5,752 nt of DNA from Gammaproteobacteria bacterium (GTDB lineage: Bacteria > Pseudomonadota > Gammaproteobacteria > Pseudomonadales > Porticoccaceae). The notes under the pieces were generated by a model. The model did not search any database. It was not told the origin of the DNA and saw only the letters and a list, made by a program, of their open reading frames with translations. Position numbers and translations under genes: made by a program. Location: assembly GCA_006227015.1 (NCBI GenBank), contig SBGI01000093.1, positions 1 through 5,752 of the forward strand, in the 5' to 3' direction. Positions 1-5,752 of the stretch are shown here, in pieces. The stretch's first letter is position 1. Every line of letters begins with the position of its first letter.

Positions 1-593
1 GCGATGGCCAACACTGAGGTCAGTGCGTCGGCCAGTACATGCATGTAGGCAGCGTAGAGGTTGTGATCGTGATGATGTGCGTGGTGGTCGTGATCTGAGC
101 TCGTTCCATGGGCATGGTCATGACCGTGATGATCCTTGAGAATAACAGCACTTAACAGGTTGATGAACAGGCCAAGGGCAGCCACGCTGATGGCCGCATT
201 AAACTGGATCGCCTGGGGAGTGACGAGCCGCTGTAGCGATTCAATCAGCATCATCAACGCGACAGTGGCCAGTGCTACGGCACTGGCAAAACCTCCCAAT
301 ACACCCACTTTTCCCGTGCCAAAACTGTAGGCGGGGTTGTTGTTGTGTTTGCGGGCGTAACGATAGGCGAAGATGGTGATCATGAATGCGGCAACATGCG
401 TGCCCATATGCCAGCCATCGGCCAACAGGGCCATGGAACCAAATACGGTGCCCGCAGTGATTTCCGCCACCATGGTGATGGCTGTCAGAATCAGCACGTA
501 GCGAGTGCGTTGTTCGCCCCTGCGATTGGTATGGTGAAATTCGTGGTCATGTTGCCATTGGCTTAAAAGCTGGTCGCGCATGGGTGAGTTCAT
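1..593 (-). CDS. dmeF: DmeF-like CDF family divalent metal (Co/Ni) efflux transporter, 3' end cut by window edge
   Basis: This is a cation diffusion facilitator that would export divalent metal ions from the cytoplasm across the inner membrane in exchange for protons. The first 197 residues are visible; the rest of the membrane domain and the cytoplasmic C-terminal domain lie outside the window. After a cytoplasmic N-terminus with four histidines (H15, H17, H20, H21), hydrophobic segments lie at about 32-50, 66-78, 98-118 and 132-152. The segment LLADGWHMGTH (56-66) and the motif YSFGTGKVGVLGGFASA (89-105) are characteristic of the DmeF branch. A loop at 154-177 carries 12 histidines, as in metal-binding loops of CDF proteins. 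The next helix has HxxxD (H185, D189), the usual metal site. The earlier site reads H62xxxH66 rather than the HxxxD of zinc-type members, which supports Co/Ni preference. The start ATG at 593 has only a weak ribosome site; Met5 (581) has none. No dmeR/rcnR-like regulator is visible. The family call is firm; the metal specificity is inferred. Confidence 0.9.
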   Translation of the reverse strand, partial: MNSPMRDQLLSQWQHDHEFHHTNRRGEQRTRYVLILTAITMVAEITAGTVFGSMALLADGWHMGTHVAAFMITIFAYRYARKHNNNPAYSFGTGKVGVLGGFASAVALATVALMMLIESLQRLVTPQAIQFNAAISVAALGLFINLLSAVILKDHHGHDHAHGTSSDHDHHAHHHDHNLYAAYMHVLADALTSVLAI

Positions 594-652
594 TTCCGGG
601 ATGGCTTAGGTCAGGACTTAATCAAGGTCGGTGAGGGGTCGATGTTTGGCGA

Positions 653-1210
653 TTACAGGGGGCGGGTGAGGCTAATGGCACCACGTATTTCGCCGAGTCG
701 ATAACCGGTTGCCCGATCATCGGGATAATAGGTTTTTAGGACCTGCTTTACGTTGTCTGCCACGGCGTCGCCGTGGCATGTCAGGCAAAGCGGTCCAACA
801 CCCTGTGCTTTCATGTAGCGAAATTCGTTGTCTGTCTGAATTGTTGCTGAGAGTACATCTGCGGTCTCTCCACTGGCGTGGCGTTGATCAAACTCCTCAA
901 GTACCGTTTTTTCCCAACTATCGGGAATTGCGGTTGATGTATTTCTGGCTCTCAGGCTGACTCTCTTGACCTGCCAGCCACTATCGCTACTCAGTTGCAT
1001 TGAGATTTGTGGCGCAACCTTGGCGCAGATTTTCACCGCTTCTTCAGGCCCACCCTGTTGCATTGCATTCAGTAATTGGGGCTTGAGGGTGCCAACAAAC
1101 TCCTGGGCAATCTTTTCTGCTTCCTGTTGCAGCAACGTGAATCTATCACCGCCACACCAGCCGGAACTTGATGCCAGCATGGCAAGTATCAGCAGAAAAG
1201 CCTGTTTCAT
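653..1210 (-). CDS. Exported DUF3365 (Tll0287-like) single-heme c-type protein
   Basis: This is a 185-residue exported protein with a DUF3365/Tll0287-like heme domain. Residues 1-20 form a signal peptide (Lys2, then a hydrophobic run LLILAMLA). Cys19 is preceded by Trp, so it does not make a good lipobox and ordinary signal peptidase cleavage is more likely. The mature part begins with a helical segment (about 22-75, with QEFVGTLKPQLLNAMQ) and ends with one CLTCH motif (142-146) that would bind heme c covalently, followed by the conserved tail GYRLGEIRGAISLTRPL. Related domains occur alone or as the sensor part of signalling proteins; here there is no kinase, cyclase or chemotaxis module, so the partner is unknown. 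A GGGGG ribosome site lies about 6 nt before the ATG at 1210. The gene follows tatD by 82 bp and precedes the metal exporter gene by 59 bp. The domain call is from recognition of the pattern; the biological role is not established. Confidence 0.85.
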   Translation of the reverse strand: MKQAFLLILAMLASSSGWCGGDRFTLLQQEAEKIAQEFVGTLKPQLLNAMQQGGPEEAVKICAKVAPQISMQLSSDSGWQVKRVSLRARNTSTAIPDSWEKTVLEEFDQRHASGETADVLSATIQTDNEFRYMKAQGVGPLCLTCHGDAVADNVKQVLKTYYPDDRATGYRLGEIRGAISLTRPL

Positions 1211-1236
1211 AGAAGCCCCCGTAATTTCTGGGCCAT

Positions 1237-1245
1237 AGTTTAGCA
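1237..1245 (-). promoter_or_regulatory. Possible extended -10 element for the DUF3365 gene
   Basis: On the minus strand the gap between tatD and the DUF3365 gene holds TGC followed by TAAACT, an extended -10 form with 4 of 6 consensus bases. The start would be near 1230, about 20 nt before ATG 1210. No convincing -35 box lies at the expected distance. Confidence 0.3.
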
Positions 1246-1292
1246 GGGATAGAGTTTGCTGCTACTTGGATGGCCGCAGATGTTGGCCGCCA

Positions 1293-2123
1293 TCACTTTT
1301 GTGGTAAACGGAAAAATCTGCGGGCATTGTGGCTGGTCTGGCGCGCGACCTGCTCTTCAGACTGACCTTTGCAAAGGGCGACCATTTGTAACACCCAGGG
1401 CAGAAAAGCGGGTTCATTGCGCCGGGCTTTCGGTTTTTGATCCATATTGCGGGGAAGCAGGTAGGGCGCATCGGTTTCCAGAAGCAGGCGTTGATCGGGA
1501 ATACTGGCCACCAGGCTTTGTAACGGCAGACCTCGGCGCTCGTCACAGACCCAGCCGGTAATCCCGATATGTAAATCCAGGTCCAGATAGTTGAAAAGCG
1601 CCGTTCTGTCCCCGGTAAAACAGTGAATGACCCCGTCACAGATGTGATCTCGGAATTGCCTGAGTATCTCAAACTGCCGCTGATGGGCATCCCTTTCATG
1701 CATGAACAGGGGTAGTCCCAACTCGGCAGCCAGCTCCAGTTGCGCTTCAAAAGCGCTCTCCTGGTCGCTGGGGGAAGAGTAGTTGCGGTTAAAGTCCAGC
1801 CCGGTTTCGCCAATGGCGACCACCTGTGGTGCCCGAGCGATGGTTTTAAGATCGGGAATTGTATTGGCAGTGAACGATTTTGCATCGTGGGGGTGGACAC
1901 CACAGGTGCTGTAGAGCATGTCCGGGAAATCGTTTGCCAACTCCCCACAAATGGCCACGGCCTGTTCACTTTCCCGCACGGAGGTGCCAGTGATCACGAG
2001 TTGGCGAACGTTGGCCTGCTGTGCTCGCTGCAAAATATTTGGTAGTTGATCACTGAATGCAGTGTTGCTCAGGTTGACCCCGATATCGACCAGGGGATCA
2101 GGGCTGACCAGAAGCTCTGTCAT
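1293..2123 (-). CDS. tatD: TatD family metal-dependent deoxyribonuclease
   Basis: This is a cytoplasmic TIM-barrel hydrolase of 276 residues, close to the length of known TatD proteins (about 260). Known TatD is a Mg2+-dependent 3'-5' exonuclease linked to repair of oxidised DNA; despite its name it is not needed for Tat export. Visible motifs, in order, are DIGVNL (13-18), GVHPHD (75-80), AIGETGLDFNRN (103-114, metal ligand Glu106), FMHERDAH (140-147, His142), IHCFTG (166-171, His167), GITGWVCDERRG (188-199) and LLETDAPYLLPR (214-225, Asp218). The first motif lacks the HxH seen in YcfH/YjjV paralogues, and GITGWVCDERRG is diagnostic, so this is TatD proper. The N-terminus is about nine residues longer than in E. 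coli TatD. The ATG at 2123 overlaps the slt stop as ATGA, so translation is probably coupled; there is no strong ribosome site of its own, only AGGA about 15 nt upstream. All catalytic residues appear present. Confidence 0.96.
   Translation of the reverse strand: MTELLVSPDPLVDIGVNLSNTAFSDQLPNILQRAQQANVRQLVITGTSVRESEQAVAICGELANDFPDMLYSTCGVHPHDAKSFTANTIPDLKTIARAPQVVAIGETGLDFNRNYSSPSDQESAFEAQLELAAELGLPLFMHERDAHQRQFEILRQFRDHICDGVIHCFTGDRTALFNYLDLDLHIGITGWVCDERRGLPLQSLVASIPDQRLLLETDAPYLLPRNMDQKPKARRNEPAFLPWVLQMVALCKGQSEEQVARQTSHNARRFFRLPQK
2120..2123 (-). other. ATGA stop/start overlap joining slt and tatD
   Basis: On the minus strand the tatD start (2123-2121) and the slt stop (2122-2120) share bases as ATGA. 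Such overlaps usually mean that ribosomes finishing the first gene re-initiate on the second. The lack of a strong Shine-Dalgarno sequence just before tatD fits coupling. Confidence 0.85.
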
Positions 2124-4108
2124 AGCTGGCGTTGCTTTTCCTGGGAGGACAAAATCCGTTCATCACTATCCAGGTGGTGGGCGTAGACCATGGAAAAGGC
2201 CAGCACGTTTTGCACGTAGTTGCGTGTTTCCCGGAACGGGATGGTTTCAATCCATGCGTCAAAAGGCAGTTTGCCCTGGGTGTCTTCCAGCCAGCGCGTC
2301 ACCCGGTGAGGGCCAGCATTGTAGGCGGCGGTGGCAAGAATACGGTTGTTGTCAAAACGGTCGAGCATTTCGCGATAGTAGCGACTGCCCAGCGTGATAT
2401 TGATTTCGGGCTCAAAAAGATCGCGACTGCCGCGGTAGCGAATACTGTTTTTCCGGGCCGTCTGCTTGGCGGTTGCGGGCATCAGTTGCATCAGGCCCTT
2501 GGCGCCAGCTGGTGACTGCGCATCCTGAGCAAGGGCACTTTCCTGCCTGGCAACGGCAAATAACAGGTGAACCGGCACGTCGGTGGCCTTGGCATGGTTG
2601 TAAAACACATCTCTGAATGCCAGCGGGAAACGAAGGTTGATGTCATCCCAAAAGCCGGCGTTGATGAGACTGGTGATAGCGCCGTTGTGCCACTGCCAAC
2701 GGCTGGCAATATGCGCGGCGGTAATCCACTGCTGTTGGTTGAAGTTGCGGCTCGTGTGATACCACTCGCGGCGCGCAGAAATGTAGTCCTCGTGGAAAAT
2801 TAATTCCCGGGTTCGCTGTAGGCCGGGTAGCTGGCTTAATGTTTCTATTTCTTCAGCAGTTACCGACGATTGACGAAAGGCCATCTCGTAATCGGTGCCA
2901 AGCCATTCACTGGCCATGAAACCGTAAAAACTGCGACCACGGGATAGCACCTGATAGGCAGATTCGTTGCTTGTTGAGGGGGTATTACCCTGGCTGAGTT
3001 CACTGCTGCGGGCACGCCAGTACAGCCAGCGATCTTCTTCCTTGAGAGATTCCGGCATTCGGGTAATCCAGTCGTGGAGTTGTTGCCAGTCGGATTCACG
3101 CATGGCCTTTCTGGCGCGCCATTCCAGTAATTCCGGTTCCACAAGACCAAGCTTTTCCAGCAGGTAACTGTCGGCGACTTTTTCATGGTCCTGAGCATAC
3201 AGGCCTTTCACCAGGTCGCTGATGACCTGGGTTTTCTGTTTGTCAGTAAACGGGTGAATCTGCTGGTAACGGTTCCAGTGCTTAAGGGCGACAGTGGCAT
3301 CCTGGCGGGCCAGGTGGGTGAGGCCGTGGATGATAATGCCGTGTATTTCTTCATCATCCAGGGATTTGCCCTGGTGTTGAAATAGTTGATAGTTGCCAAT
3401 GGTTTTGGGGTCTCTGTCCACCTGGTAAAAACTGCGAGCCAGCTGTTGAAACTTGTCGGAAATAAAGAAACGTTGCAGGTAGCGGGCAAGCTGGTACTGG
3501 TGGTTCAGTACAGCAGATGTGTAGCGTTGCCAGGCAATTTCTTCGGTTATCTGATTGTTTTTGATCAACAGCTCGAACAGCCGGTCACAGCCCTTTGGCT
3601 GGGATTTGCCGACGTTCCACAGCTGTATGGCATCGGTAATAGCGTCATCGCCTCCATCTCGACGGATGCGGGTCAGCTGGTAATAACATTGTTGTGCTGT
3701 GGTCGCAGATTCCGGTTGGTAATATTTAAGGAATGCTTCTGGCCTATTTCCGGAGCGCAAGGTTTCCAGCCAGCGATAGCGCAAGCGCCTGGCCAGGGAG
3801 CTGCCCTCATGTCGAGATAGAAAGTCATCAACTTCGCTCGGCCTGGCCTGACGCAGGCGGTCACTTAGCCACAAATATTCCAGATACGGTTTAAGCGGAT
3901 AATCTCCGATATTGGCAATGATTCTGCGGGTCTCCCGCTCATCATGTTTGGCGATGGCTATTTTACCCGCTCGAAAGAGAGCCCGTTGCTCCTCCAGAGT
4001 GGTTGTTTTCGCGATGCTGACATCGCTGACAAGGCAAAACAAAAGCGTGATAAACAGCGATAAGGCCTTTTTGCCTGAGCGACAATCCATGGGGTTTTGG
4101 GGATCCAT
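2120..4108 (-). CDS. slt: Soluble lytic murein transglycosylase (Slt70/SltY family, GH23)
   Basis: This is a periplasmic enzyme that cleaves the MurNAc-GlcNAc bond of peptidoglycan without water, leaving 1,6-anhydro-MurNAc ends during wall turnover and recycling. The product is 662 residues, close to the E. coli enzyme (645). A signal peptide covers about 12-33 (lysines 13-14, then LFITLLFCLVS, probable cut after SIA at 33). Residues 36 to about 400 form the helical superhelix (U domain), about 415-480 the linker (L) domain, and about 500-620 the catalytic lysozyme-like domain. The catalytic Glu523 sits in ARQESAL; GLMQLMPATA (538-547), the N-I-x-L-G-x-x-Y segment (570-577) and AYNAGP (595-600) complete the GH23 signature. 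The start is uncertain: ATG 4108 and ATG 4090 (Met7) both have poor ribosome sites and both keep the signal peptide intact. The gene is followed without a gap by tatD and lies 80 bp after the usp gene on the same strand. Confidence 0.97.
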   Translation of the reverse strand: MDPQNPMDCRSGKKALSLFITLLFCLVSDVSIAKTTTLEEQRALFRAGKIAIAKHDERETRRIIANIGDYPLKPYLEYLWLSDRLRQARPSEVDDFLSRHEGSSLARRLRYRWLETLRSGNRPEAFLKYYQPESATTAQQCYYQLTRIRRDGGDDAITDAIQLWNVGKSQPKGCDRLFELLIKNNQITEEIAWQRYTSAVLNHQYQLARYLQRFFISDKFQQLARSFYQVDRDPKTIGNYQLFQHQGKSLDDEEIHGIIIHGLTHLARQDATVALKHWNRYQQIHPFTDKQKTQVISDLVKGLYAQDHEKVADSYLLEKLGLVEPELLEWRARKAMRESDWQQLHDWITRMPESLKEEDRWLYWRARSSELSQGNTPSTSNESAYQVLSRGRSFYGFMASEWLGTDYEMAFRQSSVTAEEIETLSQLPGLQRTRELIFHEDYISARREWYHTSRNFNQQQWITAAHIASRWQWHNGAITSLINAGFWDDINLRFPLAFRDVFYNHAKATDVPVHLLFAVARQESALAQDAQSPAGAKGLMQLMPATAKQTARKNSIRYRGSRDLFEPEINITLGSRYYREMLDRFDNNRILATAAYNAGPHRVTRWLEDTQGKLPFDAWIETIPFRETRNYVQNVLAFSMVYAHHLDSDERILSSQEKQRQL

Positions 4109-4138
4109 TCAAGTATGGTGAAGGGTGAGCGTTCGCGT

Positions 4139-4166
4139 ATGTTAGATCAGATCAGTGAAGTTTGAA
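4139..4166 (-). promoter_or_regulatory. Possible sigma70 promoter for slt-tatD
   Basis: Read on the minus strand, TTCAAA (4166-4161) and TAACAT (4144-4139) are separated by 16 bp; each matches 4 of 6 consensus bases. Transcription would start near 4131, about 22 nt before ATG 4108. The spacer contains two GATC sites 5 bp apart. The match is modest, and slt could also be read from the usp promoter. Confidence 0.3.
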
Positions 4167-4174
4167 CAGGGTGG

Positions 4175-4200
4175 GCCAGAGTCTGTTTTCAGACCCTGAC
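4175..4200 (-). terminator. Stem-loop across the usp stop codon; possible non-canonical terminator or mRNA end structure
   Basis: Arms 4200-4190 and 4185-4175 can form an 11-bp stem (two G-U pairs in minus-strand RNA) with an AAAA loop. The usp TGA (4191-4189) lies at the top of the stem and in the loop. No run of U follows, so it is not a standard intrinsic terminator; it could stabilise the 3' end or attenuate read-through into slt. Confidence 0.4.
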
Positions 4201-4617
4201 GGCGAGGACATCACATTGTGAACCGTGTAAAACCCCCGTGGCCGTTGAGCCGAGAATCAAACTGAGGCCATGACGGCCGTGACTGCCAACGACAATCAGG
4301 TCGATATTATTCTCTTCGGCAAAGTGGTGCATTTCATGGGAAGGCTGCCCGATAATGACGTGCTGACGCTCTGTGGGCACGCCCAGCTCCAAACCCAACG
4401 CGGCAAGTCGCTCCTTGGCCTGTTCTTCCAGCTGTGTTTGCACTTCGGTCAGGTCCATTGGAATATCGCCACCGTAGGCGAAAGACAGAGGTTCCTGGAC
4501 ATGGATTAGCGAGAGCTGGGTAGCATTTCCCGAAAACAGGGACTTGACGCGGTCAACAACTTGCTGTGATTCTGGCTGCAGATCCAAGCCGACCAGGACA
4601 TGTTTGTAAGCAGACAT
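4189..4617 (-). CDS. UspA-family universal stress protein
   Basis: This is a small cytoplasmic single-domain Usp protein of 142 residues, the normal length. Family members form dimers, often bind ATP, and are induced by starvation, oxidative stress or respiratory stress; the exact biochemical role is usually unknown. The first strand HVLVGLDL (6-13) supplies the conserved Asp11. The nucleotide-binding loop reads VVGSHGRHGLSLILGSTA (109-126), giving G111-x2-G114 and, after eight residues, G123-S124. The textbook ATP-binding form has nine residues in that gap, so binding is likely but not certain. The end CDVLAVRV (135-142) is the usual last strand. The ATG at 4617 has a GGAG ribosome site (4628-4625) with a 7-nt spacer, which fixes the start. 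It is divergent from the 4672 gene and upstream of slt on the same strand, 80 bp apart. Confidence 0.95.
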   Translation of the reverse strand: MSAYKHVLVGLDLQPESQQVVDRVKSLFSGNATQLSLIHVQEPLSFAYGGDIPMDLTEVQTQLEEQAKERLAALGLELGVPTERQHVIIGQPSHEMHHFAEENNIDLIVVGSHGRHGLSLILGSTATGVLHGSQCDVLAVRV

Positions 4618-4630
4618 AAGGCGACTCCAA

Positions 4631-4657
4631 TTGCCACATAATCAACATAGTTATAAA
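4631..4657 (+). promoter_or_regulatory. Possible sigma70 promoter for the 4672 gene
   Basis: TTGCCA (4631-4636, 5 of 6) and TATAAA (4652-4657, 5 of 6) are good boxes with a short 15-bp spacer. Transcription would begin near 4664, only about 8 nt before the ATG, which agrees with the absence of a ribosome binding site. It interlocks with the divergent usp promoter. Confidence 0.4.
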
Positions 4658-4672
4658 AGTTGTAGCAGACAA
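4644..4672 (-). promoter_or_regulatory. Possible sigma70 promoter for the usp gene
   Basis: On the minus strand, TTGTCT (4672-4667, 4 of 6) and TATGTT (4649-4644, 4 of 6) have an ideal 17-bp spacer. The start would fall near 4637, about 20 nt before the usp ATG, leaving room for its GGAG site. The -35 box overlaps the first base of the divergent start codon. Confidence 0.4.
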
Positions 4673-5190
4673 TGACCTATTTGTTAATAGTGCTGGTCAT
4701 GGCCATCATTGTATCCCCGATGCTGTGGTTGCGACAGACTCCCCGGCAAAAGCTGATTTCTGCCATGCGCCAGGCTGCGGCACGGGAAGGTTTCCATATC
4801 AGGCTGGTGAACCCCCCGGACGCCAGAGAAGGTGAAGGGCACCTTGAATATGTCAGCTATACACTGCCATGGCGTGGTAAAACACCACAGGAGCCCCTGC
4901 CGCGAATGGAAAAATGGTTGCTGGTCTACGAGACAAGACGGGGCGATCCCTCGCCATGGACTGGCTGGCAGTGGTTGGGCCGCGAAGCAAACCCCGCCAT
5001 TAACGATGTCATTGGCAACGTGATTGGCAAATTGCCGACAGGGGTAAAAGGGCTGGAAGCCAGTGCCGCCGGGCTGTCTATCTATTGGCAGGAGCGCGGC
5101 GAGGTGGCGGATATCGCCATCATGGGAGAGCAATTATCGACCCTGATGAACGTAATTCGCCCCGGCGCTAGAAAACGCGAAAAGGAATAA
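4672..5190 (+). CDS. Unrecognised protein with one N-terminal membrane segment, upstream of topA
   Basis: I do not recognise a named family. The protein is 172 residues. Residues 3-20 (LLIVLVMAIIVSPMLWL) form one strong hydrophobic segment, followed by basic residues (R21, R25, K27), so an N-in/C-out anchor or an uncleaved signal is possible, although the positive charges just after the helix would favour a cytoplasmic C-terminal part. The body is soluble and rich in Trp (for example WTGWQWLG, 96-103), with an amphipathic region at 24-40. The charged tail RKREKE points to a cytoplasmic end. There are no cysteines, CxxC motifs or nucleotide-binding motifs. There is no ribosome site before ATG 4672, nor before the next in-frame ATG at 4699; see the promoter entry for a possible near-leaderless mRNA. 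Codon use and the uninterrupted frame support a real gene. topA starts 122 bp downstream on the same strand. Confidence 0.8.
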   Translation: MTYLLIVLVMAIIVSPMLWLRQTPRQKLISAMRQAAAREGFHIRLVNPPDAREGEGHLEYVSYTLPWRGKTPQEPLPRMEKWLLVYETRRGDPSPWTGWQWLGREANPAINDVIGNVIGKLPTGVKGLEASAAGLSIYWQERGEVADIAIMGEQLSTLMNVIRPGARKREKE

Positions 5191-5204
5191 ATTGAAGAAT
5201 TTCC

Positions 5205-5235
5205 TTGACCGACCTACTGCCCGCGCATGTATATT
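5205..5235 (+). promoter_or_regulatory. Probable sigma70 promoter for topA
   Basis: TTGACC (5205-5210, 5 of 6) and TATATT (5230-5235, 5 of 6) are separated by 19 bp, slightly long. Transcription would start near 5242, giving a leader of about 70 nt before ATG 5313. It lies in the 122-bp gap after the previous gene, so topA probably has its own promoter. No clear terminator for the upstream gene is seen in this gap. Confidence 0.5.
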
Positions 5236-5312
5236 CGCCCCCTCAGAAAGTTGTCCTTGCCGCGAACTTGGCGGGTACGCTCAATCAAATTCAGCGAGAT
5301 TTTAAGAGTTTC

Positions 5313-5752
5313 ATGGGTAAATCACTCGTTATCGTAGAGTCTCCTGCCAAGGCTAAAACGATCAACAAGTATCTTGGCAACGACTTTATCGTGAAGTCCA
5401 GCGTAGGGCATATTCGCGACTTGCCGACCGGTGGCAACGGCAAGGCTGTGGATCCAAAAGAGCGAGCCAAAGCCGCTGCTGCGACGCGAAAAATGTCTCC
5501 TGAGGAAAAGGAAGTCCATCGTGCCCGCAAGGCCAAAGAGCAGCTGGTGTCACGGATGGGGATTGACCCGGAAAATGACTGGAAAGCCCGCTACGAAATT
5601 CTGCCCGGCAAGGAAAAAGTTGTCGCTGAACTCAAAAAGCTCGCAAAAAACGCCGACCACATATATCTCGCGACGGACCTTGATAGAGAAGGGGAGGCCA
5701 TTGCCTGGCACCTGATGGAGGCCATTGGCGGTGACCCGGAAAACTATCAGCG
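5313..5752 (+). CDS. topA: DNA topoisomerase I (type IA), 5' part, cut by window edge
   Basis: This is the N-terminal 146 residues of topoisomerase I, which relaxes negatively supercoiled DNA by single-strand passage and balances gyrase. The visible part is the Toprim domain. [12 protein letters not shown] (6-17) carries the conserved Glu9, SVGHIRDLP (30-38) follows, and [17 protein letters not shown] holds the acidic DxDxE-type Mg2+ site. An insertion rich in Lys, Arg and Ala at about 43-80 is typical of gammaproteobacterial TopA. The catalytic Tyr and the zinc-ribbon C-terminus are outside the window. The ATG at 5313 is preceded by AAGAG four bases upstream, a short but usable ribosome site, and [14 protein letters not shown] is the standard beginning of the family, so the start is well supported. 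The frame is open to the right edge. Confidence 0.98.
   Translation, partial: MGKSLVIVESPAKAKTINKYLGNDFIVKSSVGHIRDLPTGGNGKAVDPKERAKAAAATRKMSPEEKEVHRARKAKEQLVSRMGIDPENDWKARYEILPGKEKVVAELKKLAKNADHIYLATDLDREGEAIAWHLMEAIGGDPENYQ

Noticed and set aside
60..135. Repetitive GTG/ATG-rich stretch that looks like a short repeat array
   Set aside because: On the minus strand it simply encodes the His/Asp-rich loop of the metal transporter.
1267..1295. Inverted repeat GATGGC/GCCATC just after tatD as a terminator
   Set aside because: The stem is six pairs with a G-G mismatch and no U-run follows on the minus strand; too weak to call.
1262..1969. A 235-codon open frame on the minus strand overlapping tatD
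   Set aside because: It lies in another frame of the clearly conserved TatD coding sequence, its translation resembles no family, and it is rich in Arg, Pro and Trp as expected of a shadow frame.
3386..3820. A 144-codon open frame on the plus strand inside slt
   Set aside because: It is antisense to the well-supported Slt U domain, has no ribosome site or recognisable motif, and is best read as a by-product of slt codon use.
5256..5276. Possible terminator hairpin (CCGC/GCGG) before topA
   Set aside because: The stem is only four base pairs and no T-run follows.
5227..5337. Short plus-strand frame in the topA leader overlapping the topA start
   Set aside because: The ATG lies inside the probable -10 region, there is no ribosome site, and the frame stops soon after entering topA; a leader peptide cannot be supported.
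1..5752. Mobile element, defence island or novel multi-gene system
   Set aside because: No transposase, integrase, toxin-antitoxin, CRISPR, reverse transcriptase or nuclease-helicase cluster is visible; all genes but one fall into ordinary chromosomal families.

Overview
This window looks like an ordinary stretch of gammaproteobacterial chromosome with moderate GC content. The best supports are a complete proteobacterial-type soluble lytic transglycosylase (Slt), a true TatD, a UspA-family protein of the type common in Pseudomonas-like genera, and the start of topA. The genus cannot be fixed from the sequence. I see no transposase, integrase, tRNA, rRNA, CRISPR array, phage gene or plasmid gene, and no convincing evidence of an undescribed system.

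Layout. Positions 1-4617 are read almost entirely from the minus strand. In transcription order the genes are a UspA-family universal stress protein (4617-4189), slt (4108-2120), tatD (2123-1293, overlapping slt by 4 bp), an exported DUF3365/Tll0287-type c-heme protein (1210-653), and a DmeF-like cation diffusion facilitator whose 3' part runs off the left edge (593-1). From 4672 the plus strand takes over, with an unrecognised conserved-looking membrane-anchored protein (4672-5190) and then topA, which runs off the right edge (5313-5752). The usp gene and the 4672 gene are divergent across only 54 bp, and their best promoter candidates interlock. Gene density is high and no gap exceeds about 125 bp.

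Functional reading. Slt acts on periplasmic peptidoglycan, while TatD is a cytoplasmic metal-dependent nuclease. The 4-bp overlap makes co-translation likely but does not by itself show a shared pathway. The DUF3365 protein (one CxxCH, signal peptide) is probably a periplasmic heme-based sensor or redox protein. DmeF exports divalent metals such as Co2+ or Ni2+. The two are co-oriented and 59 bp apart, so they could share a transcript, but a functional link is only a guess. Promoter and hairpin calls were made by eye and carry low to moderate confidence.
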